NCBI GenBank assembly: GCA_005281725.1
Contig: SSBO01000001.1
Coordinates: 8,274,115-8,338,114, forward strand
Reading direction: 5' to 3'
From: Wuchereria bancrofti
Lineage: Eukaryota; Nematoda; Chromadorea; Rhabditida; Onchocercidae
Length of the DNA stretch: 64,000 bases
Shown here: positions 10,958-21,810 of the stretch, in pieces
Layout of the letters: each line of letters begins with the position of its first letter
Numbering within the stretch: the first letter of the stretch is position 1
The notes under the pieces: model-generated
What the model was told of the DNA's origin: nothing
What the model saw: the letters and a program-made list of their open reading frames with translations, nothing else
Database searches by the model: none
Program-made: the position numbers and the translations under genes

Positions 10958-13900
10958 ATGAAGGACGAGTTAAATGAAGATATGTGCGAGATTGGAGATG
11001 ATGATATTGTTGGAGAAGTTAGTTTTTTTTCCTTTTCTTTTCGATCTTTCGCTCTTTACTAGGGCTTTTTTTTTAGGCAGGTTAGTAATGTTGTCCAAAT
11101 CAATAATATCATATAACTAATCATATAACTAGAGGCTAGTTATTCATTCAGTAAACAATAACATTCCATGTTAAGCTTATCTGTCCTATTCAAGTCTTAG
11201 GTAAAGCTTCTCTTCATGTTATGATGAATTTCGTATTATCTATTATTTACTCCAAAGGTTAATTTTCCATATTATTTTGCATTTACTGCAGCATTATACC
11301 TTGTTAGCAAAAAAAAAAAAAATAAAATAAAGTAAAACAAAGAATTGAATGGATCATGGTGATGAGTGAATGATGATGTTATATACCAGAAATGCTTCAC
11401 AGATTCATCTGTAATCTATTTCATTTAATAATAATCCTACATCTGATAAGAGGATAGGTATATACGATATTGTAGGTTTAATAATTTTGCTTTAAGTTCA
11501 TTTTTTACTTTTGGAATTAACGGCTAATTGTAGCCTACTTGCAGCCCTTGATTTGTTTTGTATTTCAACTTGGTCACTACCTTTAACTTTTTAAAGGCAT
11601 AATGCATGTATAAATTTCGAGATACCATGAATAAATCATTTCTAACGATACTAGTAATGAAATGACCGCTATTCCATACACCGAACCCTATCTGAATTGG
11701 TGTTAATTTTGTGACATTTCACAATATTGTTTTATGTCATTGAAACTTGCTTACAATTTTGTTCCTGTTACAGATAGATGTAATACTTTCTCGAAATCCT
11801 AACAATAGCGAATTGTATCGTATTCAATACCCAATACGTAAGGTAAATCCATTTGGATGCGATATTGTCAAAGCACGTTACAAAAGGAATGTTAAAGTGG
11901 TAATATTTTTACGCGGCTTTATGTCAAAAATTTGCTTGTTTCAGAATTATACCAAGGATGTTGGTTAATTAGTTAGTTATCAATTTTTAAAAAATATCAA
12001 CAGTTTTTGATGCTGCTTCAATAAATGCTGAGTTGAAATTTGGTTTATAATTTTCTTGCATATCGTTTATAGTTGGAAATGCGATTGCCAGTGGATAAGT
12101 CATCGAGTTCGTTCGATAAAGGTCGTGCGGAACATCTTGCATTGATTTCGGGAACAAGTGCAGGAGCATCTGCGACTAACAATTTGTATGTAGCATTTTA
12201 GGGAAATTTAAATTTACTCCTTGAAGCTTAGCTTGTTAGTTCCTATTTTTTTCGTAACGACTTGTTCGGTTTTTAAGTTTTGATTGAAGGAAAACATCTC
12301 TAGGAAATCAACCACTTCGTATTTCTTTTTGTATTTCTTTTTTTTACTTTGTATTTCTTTTTCGAACTTAACTGGCACACTTCATCATTATGCAGCTTAA
12401 CTTCCCGGAAATAGTTTATTGTACTTTCTATCTTCTTAAACTTCAAATTCTTGCAATTATGGATTTTACACTTCAAATTAATTGTTGTTTTGACTAGGTT
12501 TCTTTCATTACCACTTCTATTTAATATTCTAGTCGAATAATGGATGAAGAAGTATATATTGGACGTAGCTTTGGAAATGATGCACCAGTTCATTATGCTG
12601 TTGGCTTTTTTAAAAATCGTTAGTTCTATAAATTTTACTTGAATATAATTATTGACCTGAAAATTTATGCGCATTTCAACATCTTTTATTGAATGACTAT
12701 TCGTTGTAAAATACTTGCAGATCATTTTGGTATGAGATAAACCTTCAAAACTATTATAGGTTGAAAGCATTTTTTTGCAGAGTGTTTGTATATATGTCCT
12801 TTAACTGGCAGTTTTGATATGAAACGTTCGATATCCTATCTAAATGGTCAAGGAAAAAACCGCATAGCTAGAACTTCTGAAGGCAAGAAATTTTTATTTT
12901 TTATTCTTTAATTTTTGATTATAAAATTGTTTGCCTTACTTTACGAAATTATGTCTTATGTCAATTTTCCTATTACACATAAAGTTACAATATAACATTA
13001 TCATACAAATTTTTCCCAATTTCATGCAAATTTTCGCATTGCACATCTGCGATTTTTTCACTTTTCGTTTTGCTTTCATCTATGACTAATATAACAATTT
13101 TTGAATTATCTTTAACTTCATTATCTGATATGGCACACATTGTTTTGATGAAGAGCAACGAAGTTTATGACATTGGCTATCACTTCAACATGCGTTAAGG
13201 CGATACTACGAAGCTACTTTATATCGTTAAACAAGTCGTACATTTCGCTTCTAAATAAACGTGTAACTAATTTAGAAATGTGATTTAAAAAAAAGGTTTC
13301 AGATGACATGTCTGATTCGGGAGAGGAGGGAAGTTCTAAAAATCCATCACCAATTCGTGTCCGGTTCAAACGACCCGAAACAGAACGACAGAAGAGGCGT
13401 CGCGAGCAATCGTCAGCTCATCGAAGTCGTCTTATTGAGCAAGATCCCTGGACTCCACTAAATATTAATTGCATGGCGGTTAATTTCTTTGTCGTTTTTG
13501 GGTATATAACAGAATTTGTATTTTAAATAGTGTCTTTCGGAATTAATACTCGATCATATGTTTTGCTTTCCTAGGAAGCAACTATTCAGTGAATTCTTGA
13601 TTTCTGATATAAATTACTTGAAGTGTAATTTTTTTTTCGGATATTATTTTGTCGATATTTGTTTATCTCCCACTGTAAGATATTTAACTTACTAATTGAT
13701 TTAATGCAGGATACAGAATCAATAAAATATAGCAAATCTTTACTTTCAATCCCGGTTACAATGCCTGATTCATGCAGAGTTCCTGATCCTATGCAGCTTG
13801 TTCAAGAAGCTATTATTGGTGAGAAAATGAACGCACTGTAAGTCTCTTCCGGCTCTTCCGTATTAAAGTTATAACGTTTTTAAATATTTCTACAAATTGG

Positions 13901-15292
13901 TTTGAAATTCAGTGATTTGAATGACTGCAACCAGCTAATATCACTTCGACGTATACGACATTTACCTGAGGTCCAGCAAGTTCGGGCCCTGATGATAAAA
14001 GGTTAGAATCTCAGTTTCTTTAATACTAACAACTAATTACTTTGTGAACTTTTCTACATCTCTACAGAAATTTAGTGCGATGTATATCGACGAACGAAGT
14101 GCAAGAGTATATTTCGAAATGTATTCCTCGACACTTGCTGATATCACGTGTCCGTGACTGTGCACACTTGGTGTGCAATGTTTGGATACTGAAAAGTGAA
14201 TTGCTTTATCCTGACGAGACATCAGTGCTTAAGCATGCCCGCGATCTTGTCCTGTGTCTATTTAGTTCTGATCTACCTGTTAGAAGGTGATTTTTTCTTT
14301 TAACTGAACGCTTCAATTAAAGTTTTTCATAAAAGTTCCTTATAGGAACCGAGCAAAATCCCAATTATGCAAATAAACTTAGATTAATTTGGAAAAATTG
14401 ACATATTTATGTATGCTAAACAAGCTACAGTTCATGTTTTCTCGGTCCATCATACAGCATGCTCAGAATTAAACATGCTTTCAATCCAGAAAGTTCGATT
14501 TTTGAGTTTAAAAGTTGTGTTTTTAGGTTGGATTTACAAATGGCATTCGGCTTAAGAACTTCTGACCTTGATGGTATCCTAAAAACATTAAATCGAGTAG
14601 TGGTGGACGAGCACGAACGAAGCTGGAAACTGAAACATGATGATGTGGAGGAATTTGGAAAAACGTATGGAATTACAAATTTTTAAAATATATTCATACA
14701 TTTTCCCATCATTATGCGTATTCATGAATATTGTTGACGATTGATATATGATCGAATCATGGAATTTCGATGTCTTGATACTAAAGAATGTTTTCCGAAA
14801 GGCCTATTGTGCAATATTCTGCTGTAGTTTACATTCTTCTCCCTTATTTTCATTTTTGATTACTGGTACCATATAGACTATTGTTGGTTTCTTTTTACTT
14901 TGAGTGTTAATATTGCCGAGCTTTCACAGAAAAGCAAATATGTGATTGCATTCGTGCATAGTAGGTCAGAAAGATTTACTTTTAAAAGTAAATCTTTTTT
15001 TTTTTTTTTTTGAAAGTTTAAACAAAATATATTGTTTGTATCATTTAAATTACGAAGTTTTAATCTTCGAATCAAAGTTAACTGTTGTAAATAAAATTAG
15101 GAGTTCAAAAGTAGCATTATCTATTCTTCTGAAAATTGCAGCAAGGACGACTTAAAAGTATTTATCGAAGAAAAACGCTACTGGCACAGACGTTGGGAAG
15201 AAATACATCGTTATTTAATGGCTAGGAAAGAAAAAGCAGGAAATATTATACGGCGGAAGAAACGAGTTAATAGCAGGTTGGTACTCATTTAA
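10958..15292 (+). CDS. POLR3E: RNA polymerase III subunit RPC5 (POLR3E)
   Basis: Eleven exons join in frame: 10958-11017, 11774-11899, 12073-12185, 12533-12618, 12781-12882, 13303-13478, 13710-13837, 13913-14001, 14076-14286, 14527-14664 and 15142-15292, giving 459 residues. After an acidic start (MKDELNEDMCEIGDDDIVGE) comes the RPC5/Sin signature: IDVILSRNPNNSELYRIQYP, then IRKVNPFGCDIVKARY and VELEMRLPVDKSSSSFDKG, where human RPC5 has a similar DVFL...LYLFQYP...R...VELEM order. Next are YIGRSFGNDAPVHYAVGFFK, CPLTGSFDMKRSISYLNGQG and a basic stretch RFKRPETERQKRRREQS. The predicted end (RYWHRRWEEIHRYL, basic tail) is shorter than the roughly 700-residue human protein and closer to the shorter Rpc37 type; a further exon is possible because GTTGGT follows the last clear codons. 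RPC5 is a core Pol III subunit needed for tRNA and 5S transcription. Intron 5 appears to be GC-AG (AAG|GCAAG), the only choice that keeps frame. Confidence 0.9.
12883..13302 (+). other. GC-AG intron of POLR3E
   Basis: The upstream exon ends GAA G, followed by GCAAGAAAT. The downstream acceptor is GGTTTCAG at 13302. The phase-1 exon end matches the phase-1 start of the next exon (AT GAC ATG TCT GAT). No GT donor in the exon gives a frame-preserving join before the TAA that follows. AG|GCAAG is the known consensus for the minority GC donor class. Confidence 0.75.
14970..14997. repeat. Perfect 28-bp palindrome in POLR3E last intron
   Basis: The sequence begins AAAGATTTACTTTT and reads identically on the other strand, with no loop. 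It is followed directly by a run of about 18 T. It lies between exons 10 and 11 of POLR3E. Confidence 0.9.
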
Positions 15293-17130
15293 AAACGGTA
15301 AGCTCAGTAAATTTAGATAGTATGCAACTTGGAATTGTTTCTTTAACGACTTAAGAGATGAATATTTTTGCTTATTTGGGTTCTTATTGAAGTGCTTTCT
15401 TTCGCAGTTTTATCATTTTAAAATTGGAATTATTCATTTGACAAAAAGTTTGTCTCATTTATAAAAAATCCGTATTTTTTGTTGCTTTTTGTTTTAATTG
15501 CCTCCACAGATCGAAGTTAGCCTGTTGTTGTAAAAGTTTACACACACAATGAAATGTAGAAAAAATATTCATGATAAAGATTATCATTATTTGCTATGTT
15601 TCACTGTAGTAATTTGGTTCCTTACTTAGACAGAATGGTTCAAGTGATAAAACCTTAAGGAAACGAAATAATGTGAAGACAATTGTGATCGATTGAAAGA
15701 AATGGTTTAGTTTCATTGTGGAAATATTAACGTATTGCCGATTTGTATATTTCATAATGTTGATAAAAATATTTCTCACAATTTGCTATTTTATCAGTAT
15801 ATCATATGTTTAAGTGACTAAAAAAGGATTATATCTGTGATTCATTATGTTAGAAATAATAGTTGAATAATGTTCTCCAGACATTAAATTAAAGTAAAAA
15901 GTGATGGGATATTTCGAAGTGATCATGTAAAGAAATATTCTTTGACCCAGACATTTTGCAAAAACTTTTTAAAAAATGTATAGTGAGATTTTGATTGATT
16001 ATAAACAAAATACACCTCAGAATTGATTAGTCAGAAGATTTCCTATCTCAGTGTTAATGTTTTCCGGATAGATGCAATGCAAAGTTTCCAGATATCCTTA
16101 ACTCGAAGTTTTTCAGATTTTCCTTGCGGGAATTTGGGGATTAACTTTTCTATACCCACATATGCTACACAAAACGCCTACAATTAGTTTGGGAAACCTG
16201 AGATATGTACATTGATCCTTCAATTTGCTCTCTTTTAAAAGCGCCAAATAACTATTTTAACGTTATCGTGGAGACATTTTTGCGATATTCGATGTAAGAT
16301 TTGTGGGCTTGTGTTAGCATTCAGCTGATTCACAATACAATGTGAATTATGAGTGGTAAACCATGGGATTGTCAAGAGTCATCCATAAATCGATTCCGCA
16401 TATTCAAAAGTAACAATACAAAAACTTCCGAAAGTTCGCAAAACCAACTGCAAGTAACGCATTTAAATTAAATTTGGATTGACACATTATCAATTTGTTA
16501 GCTTTAGCGAAGCCGTGCATATGATTATTGTTGGAAACATAGGTAGTGAGCAAGACTTTTTGAAATGATTTAAGCATAATTGCAAATTAAGCTGAAATTA
16601 TTGCCAAAAAATTGCTTTAGTACAAGGCAAATTTACAAAGAGTGAAAACTAATTTCTCATTTATTCAATTTAAATGAGTTAAAATTGATTTCAAATATTT
16701 GTGGGATGCTGCGAATAATTCCTATCAATTTGAAACCGAAAAGTGAAAATCGAATGATCTCCCGCGATTAGCTATCACCCGACTTAATAATTTATAATGA
16801 ACAATTTATTAAATATGTCATGATGTATACGCAGAAAAATATACATAGAATTTATATTTGGACACCTCGAACAATAATGACTAACAATAATCACGCTCTA
16901 CGGTTCTGCAATAGACTCTTTCCCTCATCAAGTAATATATCGTCACGTAACGCAATTTTCATCTTTGATCAAGTGTCATATTTACACCATTTATTTCACT
17001 GCTTAGCGGAAGAACCCAACTGATAGCCATTTAGCTTCCTGTATAGTATGTCAGTTAAATGTGAATTGAAAATTTAATACCTAACAAAAAGATTAAAAAC
17101 AAAAAAAATGAAAGACTATGGAATATCCTA
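15293..17130. other. Intergenic DNA between POLR3E and the zinc-finger locus, no gene seen
   Basis: No exon pair with consistent phase, no recognisable motif. Open frames at 15.6-15.8 kb (minus) and 16.8-17.0 kb (plus) lack support. Holds the 3' end of POLR3E and probably the upstream flank of the duplicated zinc-finger promoter. Confidence 0.55.
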
Positions 17131-17450
17131 CCATTGCTAAACATCATATGGAGTCCAAAAGCGTATTCATCAGCCGTCAATTTAATAATAGAAAAATTAG
17201 GATGTAAGGGAAAAAGTATGAGTAATGATGCAAATGAGGAAGATTAAAAATTGCTCAAACCTTTGGTTGTTTAATTCCAACCACCTGAAATAAAAACTTC
17301 CAATACTTCTGTCATTTCAAAAATTTGTTATTTCACCTTGTTCTTCATTTCAATGACACATACTATTTGATTCAGTTTTCTGCTTTGCATCGCTTCGGCT
17401 AAGAATGGAAGTATCTCTCTACCAAACCTCAACACCGATGACACTGCTTA
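17131..17450 (+). pseudogene. Broken upstream copy of the zinc-finger gene 5' end
   Basis: This stretch aligns base by base with 18437-18756: the shared run ccattgctaaacatcatatg opens both, and similarity runs through the promoter and the first about 30 codons. The copy has an in-frame TGA where the intact gene has the Trp codon of MTQTIW, and TAATAA directly after GATGACACTGCT, where the intact gene continues ACA TGG GAC. Similarity is lost after that, so only the 5' flank and signal-like N-terminus were duplicated or survive. With two disabling changes it cannot encode the protein. Offset between copies is about 1,306 bases. Confidence 0.78.
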
Positions 17451-17805
17451 ATAATCATTCCGTTGCAGAAGTAGCAAAGAGCTATTATGAAGATTGAGCA
17501 TCCTAATAATGAACATTAGATTTTTCCAGTCTAAAATTTATAGGTTCAATTACAAAATGACTATCTAACACGTAAAAAGTTCATAGAACTTTGCAAAAAA
17601 AAGCGTAATCAAAAACTTTCTAGAAGACATAGTTATCAGTGAGTTAAATCAAAATTTGATTGGTGCATTTAGTTATTCGTCCTCATCGGTTAAATTATTT
17701 TCAGTAGCAAAACTTTCAAAAATTAAAAACATGCAAAATAATCTGAGCGTTACTGAAAATTTAGCAAAATTTATCGCATAAAAATGTTTTTTGAAGTATT
17801 TATGT

Positions 17806-17829
17806 AAAGTGAAATTATAATTTCACTTT
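17806..17829. repeat. Perfect 24-bp palindrome
   Basis: AAAGTGAAATTA followed at once by its exact reverse complement. It lies between the pseudogene fragment and the intact zinc-finger gene. Confidence 0.88.
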
Positions 17830-18666
17830 TTCTACTCTGAAGAAAAACGCACCAAAAATCATAAAATCAATTCTTCACCAAAAATATTTTATTTTTGCAT
17901 AGAATAAAGATTATTCAGTTTAAAGGAGAAATGAAATTGATCTAGAATTCATGAGAACTTATCCTGTTTCCCTTTAAATTCGTTTTCATTTTCGCTTCTG
18001 TAAAACAATAATAGGCAACTCCAGCACTCAAATCAACTAGATAATAAGATTTGTAAAAATTTCCTAAACTAATTCTTTTTTGTTGGTTGCAACTTCGAAG
18101 CTCACTTTAACTTTGCTCATTAAAATATATATTTGCATTTGAAGCGACAATCTCTTCCTCATTTTAGCATCATTCTGCATTGTGTCACTGCTAAACTGAA
18201 ACAAGCGGAATTTTATTTTAACTATCGAAATTTTAGCTAATTGAGTGAGAAGCATTGAAATTCTGACGTATGCATTGGATGGTCGTAAGAGACTCAAACT
18301 GATGAAAAATGATAAAATATTATTAACTATCAGAAGCTGCAGGACAAAAGTAACAATTGATGGTTGTATGAATTTAATCTTTCATGCATGACATTCGTAC
18401 CACACTACTTTCTTCTGATAATCACCCAAAGCAAAACCATTGCTAAACATCATATGGAGTCCAAAAGCGTATTCATCAGCTGTCAATTTAATAATAGAAA
18501 AATTAGAATGAAAGGGAAAAAATATGAGTAATGATGCAAATGAGACAGATTAAAAATGTTTGAACCTTTGGTCGTTTATTCTAACCAATCTGAAATAAAA
18601 ACTTCTATTCGAATATTTCTGTCATTTCAAAAATTCATTATTTCACCGTACTCACTCTTCATTTCA

Positions 18667-19625
18667 ATGACACAAACTATTTGGTTCAGTTTTCTGCTTT
18701 GCATCGCTTCGGCTAAGAATGGAAGTATCTCCCTACTAAACCTCGACACCGATGACACTACATGGGACGACTGCAGCAATGAGTACTTCTCAAGTAATTT
18801 CAACATCCTTGATAACACCAATTTGGAGTCGATTCTGGGTTCAAGCATGGATGTTCATAACAGCGAACCAGAAAATGCTGGCAGAGAATTACCAGGAACA
18901 TCTGCTGGGAATTTCCAGGATAGCATTTCATTTGATTCTTCGCACTTTGATTTTACTGATCTGTGGAAAAGTGAACATAGAAACAGTGAGGATTCGAAAA
19001 TCGAAACCGTTCCAATCACAACAGGAAATTCTCAGTTGCAAGAATTACCGAGAACAGATGACGAGAATATACATAGTAGCGTTTCATCCGATTCTTTGCA
19101 CTTCTTAGATTTTACTCATTTACGCAAAATTGAAGATGCAAGCACTAAGCAACCCGGAATAAAAACTGATCTCGTTATTGCAAAAAACTTGAAGTTACTT
19201 GTTTTGCAAAATCCTACCATTACTCGTAACATTAATCTAATGTATGCTCACAATTTAAATTCATAATTACTTTCCAAACTATAATAATTAATTACCAAAT
19301 AATATAATGGAATAAGTTAATTGGAAAAAACAAATGTTGTGACAATTTTTCAGATGAGAAAAATTATGAGTGCCCCCATGTCGGATGTACTATGAAAACA
19401 AAGAGTCGCACGGAATACATAGCTCACAGGAAAACGCACCCCAAACCTTTTATTTATGAATGCAGAGTGCCTGGTTGTGGGCGAACATTCGATTATCAAT
19501 CAACATTCGCCAATCACCAGGAAACACACGGGTCTAAACTTAAGTGCGGAAACTGTGGCAATATTTTCAACTCCAAGTACAAACTAAGCGTTCACAGGAA
19601 GCGATGTACGAGAGATCCACGTTAG
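18667..19625 (+). CDS. C2H2 zinc-finger protein, isoform using terminal exon 1
   Basis: The 5' exon is 18667-19225, ending ATT ACT C before GTAACA. The 3' exon is 19354-19625 after TTTTTCAG. Together they give 276 residues. An earlier in-frame ATG at 18556 would add 37 residues. The chosen start gives a hydrophobic leader, MTQTIWFSFLLCIASAKNGS, like a signal peptide, which is odd for a zinc-finger protein. Residues 30-186 are acidic and Ser-rich and contain a diverged internal repeat (about 73-105 and 126-156; SFDSSHFDFTDLWKSE against SSDSLHFLDFTHLRKIE), possibly a transactivation region (inference). The 3' exon encodes three fingers: ECPHVGC...HRKTH (C-x4-C-x12-H-x3-H), ECRVPGC...HQETH (same spacing) and KCGNCG...HRKRC (C-x2-C, last ligand Cys). 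The first two fingers have the C-x4-C form seen in nematode and GLI/ZIC-like fingers. Likely DNA binding; target unknown. Confidence 0.78.
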
Positions 19626-20531
19626 TTCCACAAATTCAAAAAATTTTAAACACTTATCTGACTGTTTACCTGAAGTAGAATGCACAGCTGAGAAAGTTCC
19701 GTTGTATGGCAGTAAAAAATTCATTTGAAAAAGAACGCAACAAAGAGATAAATCCTTCTCGTTTACGCTCAGCATAAAAAACGATGAGCAGTACCTGCTG
19801 TTCTAATAGTCTGATAAATTTAAAAATTTTCTTAAAAAGTATTTTGTTAATATTTTGTTTTTACATTTTTTTACACTTTTTTTTACACAATGACATTTTT
19901 TGTTTAAATACATGAAAAAACAAGTAAAGAACTGTTATCTAAGCTATTTGAAGTATATTATCACAGACATTTTTACGGTCGGTTTTCAAATTGCATTAAT
20001 TAATTACAAATTGTTATGATGGAATTGTAAATAGAAATGTTATAACATAGTTTTCCAGATATGGGAATTTATTACGAGTGTCCCCATGTCGGGTGTACTA
20101 TGAAAACAAAGAGTCGCAAGGAATACATAGCTCACAGGAAAACGCACCCCAAACCTTTTATTTATGAATGCAGAGTGCCCGGTTGTGGGCGAACATTCGA
20201 TTATCAATCAACATTCGCCAATCACCACGAAATGCACCGGTCTAAACTTAGATGCGGAAACTGTGGCAAAATTTTCATCTATAAGAGGAATCTGAGATCT
20301 CACAAGCAGCGATGTATGAAAACTCCACGTTAGTTTTACAAATTTAGCAGAATGTTAAACATGTTTATCTACCTGAAGTGAAATGCACATAAAAATGTAA
20401 TGAAAAACATCCGTTGCATAGCAATACAAAATTCAATAGATACTTCGATATTTAACCAATTCCAACAAAGAGATAGATCCTTCTCGACTATGCTGAACAT
20501 AAAAGACGATAAGGAGTACCAGCTGTTCTAA
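19270..20531 (+). repeat. Tandem segmental duplication carrying the two zinc-finger exons
   Basis: Two units of about 540 bases, roughly 19270-19806 and 19990-20531, are homologous over intron end, exon and 3' flank. Matching landmarks include the acceptor exons (offset 705) and the trailing aaagagata(a/g)atccttctc and (c/a)gctgttctaa sequences (offset about 725). The exons are far better conserved than the flanks, which suggests selection or recent gene conversion on the finger-coding part. Confidence 0.8.
20059..20333 (+). CDS. Alternative tandem terminal exon with three C2H2 fingers
   Basis: Acceptor TTTTCCAG at 20058 opens an exon in the same phase (C|AT) as the terminal exon at 19354. 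It could therefore replace that exon after the shared 5' exon ending at 19225, giving a 277-residue isoform with its own stop at 20331-20333. The first two fingers differ from the other copy at only a few positions (TEYIAH/KEYIAH, HQETHG/HHEMHR). The third finger and tail differ much more: NSKYKLSVHRKRC against IYKRNLRSHKQRC. The exon has no 5' partner of its own, because no duplicated acidic exon lies between 19625 and 20059. A separate short gene starting at the ATG in this exon (MGIYYECPH) is the alternative. Confidence 0.72.
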
Positions 20532-21810
20532 GAATCCGAAAATTTAGTGTTAGAAGAACTGAGCAGTTTGCTGTAGGAACAACCAATGAAATGCATTTTA
20601 ATATGTTCACAAAATAATTTTTTTTTTTACTAGATCTGAAAATATTCATTGTAGGCGTGAAAGAAGAGATACACAATTCTAGCATACATTGGGAGTGACA
20701 TAGAAAGATGCGTAGGAATCAGAAAATGCCGCGCATTTTCTGTACTGTCATCAACAAGCTGTGGACAATTTTTTGATGACATTGTGATATTTATCTTTAT
20801 TTTTTTCTAATCTATGTATCATGGAAATGGCATAAATTTTCTGATTAACAGAGATACGTAAAGATTCAAGGTTGAATATTTGGACATCTAAAATGCCTTG
20901 TTATTTTCTACTCTAAACTTCATTTAGTCTTGTATTGATGTTTCAACAACAGGAGTGAAATTTTTAAGATGAAAGCTTTTACAATGCCAAATGTCATGAA
21001 CAGCGTTATGATGAATGGCTTTAACCAGTGATATTCGTTCGGTATTTGGTTCATCATAGAATGGTATTCAAATCCAATACAAAATCTCAGTGCTTCTCAG
21101 TCAATTTAATTAAAATTTCGACTGTTTAAATAAAACTCTGATTGTTTCAGCTGTGCAGTAGCATAGTGCAGAATGATGCATGCGACAATAATATTAACTA
21201 TGAGTTACGTCCTAAGAATACAAAAAGCTTTCATTGTTGAAAAAATTGCAAAAGTGATAAATTTTTGAAAAATACTAAAAATAAATATGAATTTCTTTCC
21301 ACAAATGTGATTAGTAACACAAATTAGAGGAGTTTTGTTTTTGATAAATGATTGAGAGAAGCAAGAAAATCAAGCTATTTGTGATTACTCAAGACCGCTT
21401 TTTCATTATCCTGATAACATACCGCTCTTACTTGCATCAAAGTATATCCTAAGCAACCAGGTGAAGCGAATAATATATTATATTGACCCGTGAAATTTGA
21501 CGTGTTCTTCATTGGATAGTCGTAAGGGACTCAAATTTAAGTACTGTACCTGATAAACCCAATATCGAATATCGGTTGACAAAACTGTTGTAGCAAACTA
21601 AAGTTATTACTATTTATAAATTACAATTTCATTAATGATATCAAAGACGATTTGACAAAAAAATTCATACAGTTATTGCTTGATGAATTTATATCATACT
21701 GAACGCTTTCCTGATGGCTACCTGAAATTTGAATATTTTTGCTACAAAATAAGTGAAAGTTGGATTCGAGAGAATAAAGTAAATTCAGATGGGCTAAATT
21801 TTTGAAGCTA
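20334..21810. other. 3' flank of zinc-finger locus, no further gene
   Basis: No supported exon. Holds the 3' part of the second duplicated unit, a hairpin at 20720-20742 and, near 21505-21545, a short stretch (tggatagtcgtaagggactc) resembling 18272-18297 (tggatggtcgtaagagactc). This may be the decayed trace of a further copy of the zinc-finger upstream region. Confidence 0.5.
20720..20742. repeat. Inverted repeat (10-bp arms, 3-nt loop)
   Basis: CAGAAAATGC, loop cgc, GCATTTTCTG, perfect. About 390 bases past the stop of the second terminal exon. Confidence 0.85.

Noticed and set aside
12300..12770. 156-codon minus-strand open frame
   Set aside because: Antisense across POLR3E introns and exon 4. 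Lys/Asn/Ser-rich, no motif; the plus-strand exons fit the RPC5 model.
14068..14075. Acceptor CTACAG at 14067 for POLR3E exon 9
   Set aside because: It would give an in-frame TAG. The AAATTTAG acceptor at 14075 keeps frame.
10600..15292. Operon of membrane-protein gene and POLR3E
   Set aside because: The genes are divergent, not co-directional.
18752..19108. 118-codon plus-strand open frame
   Set aside because: Second frame of the acidic exon of the zinc-finger gene. The other frame has the internal repeat and joins in phase to the finger exons.
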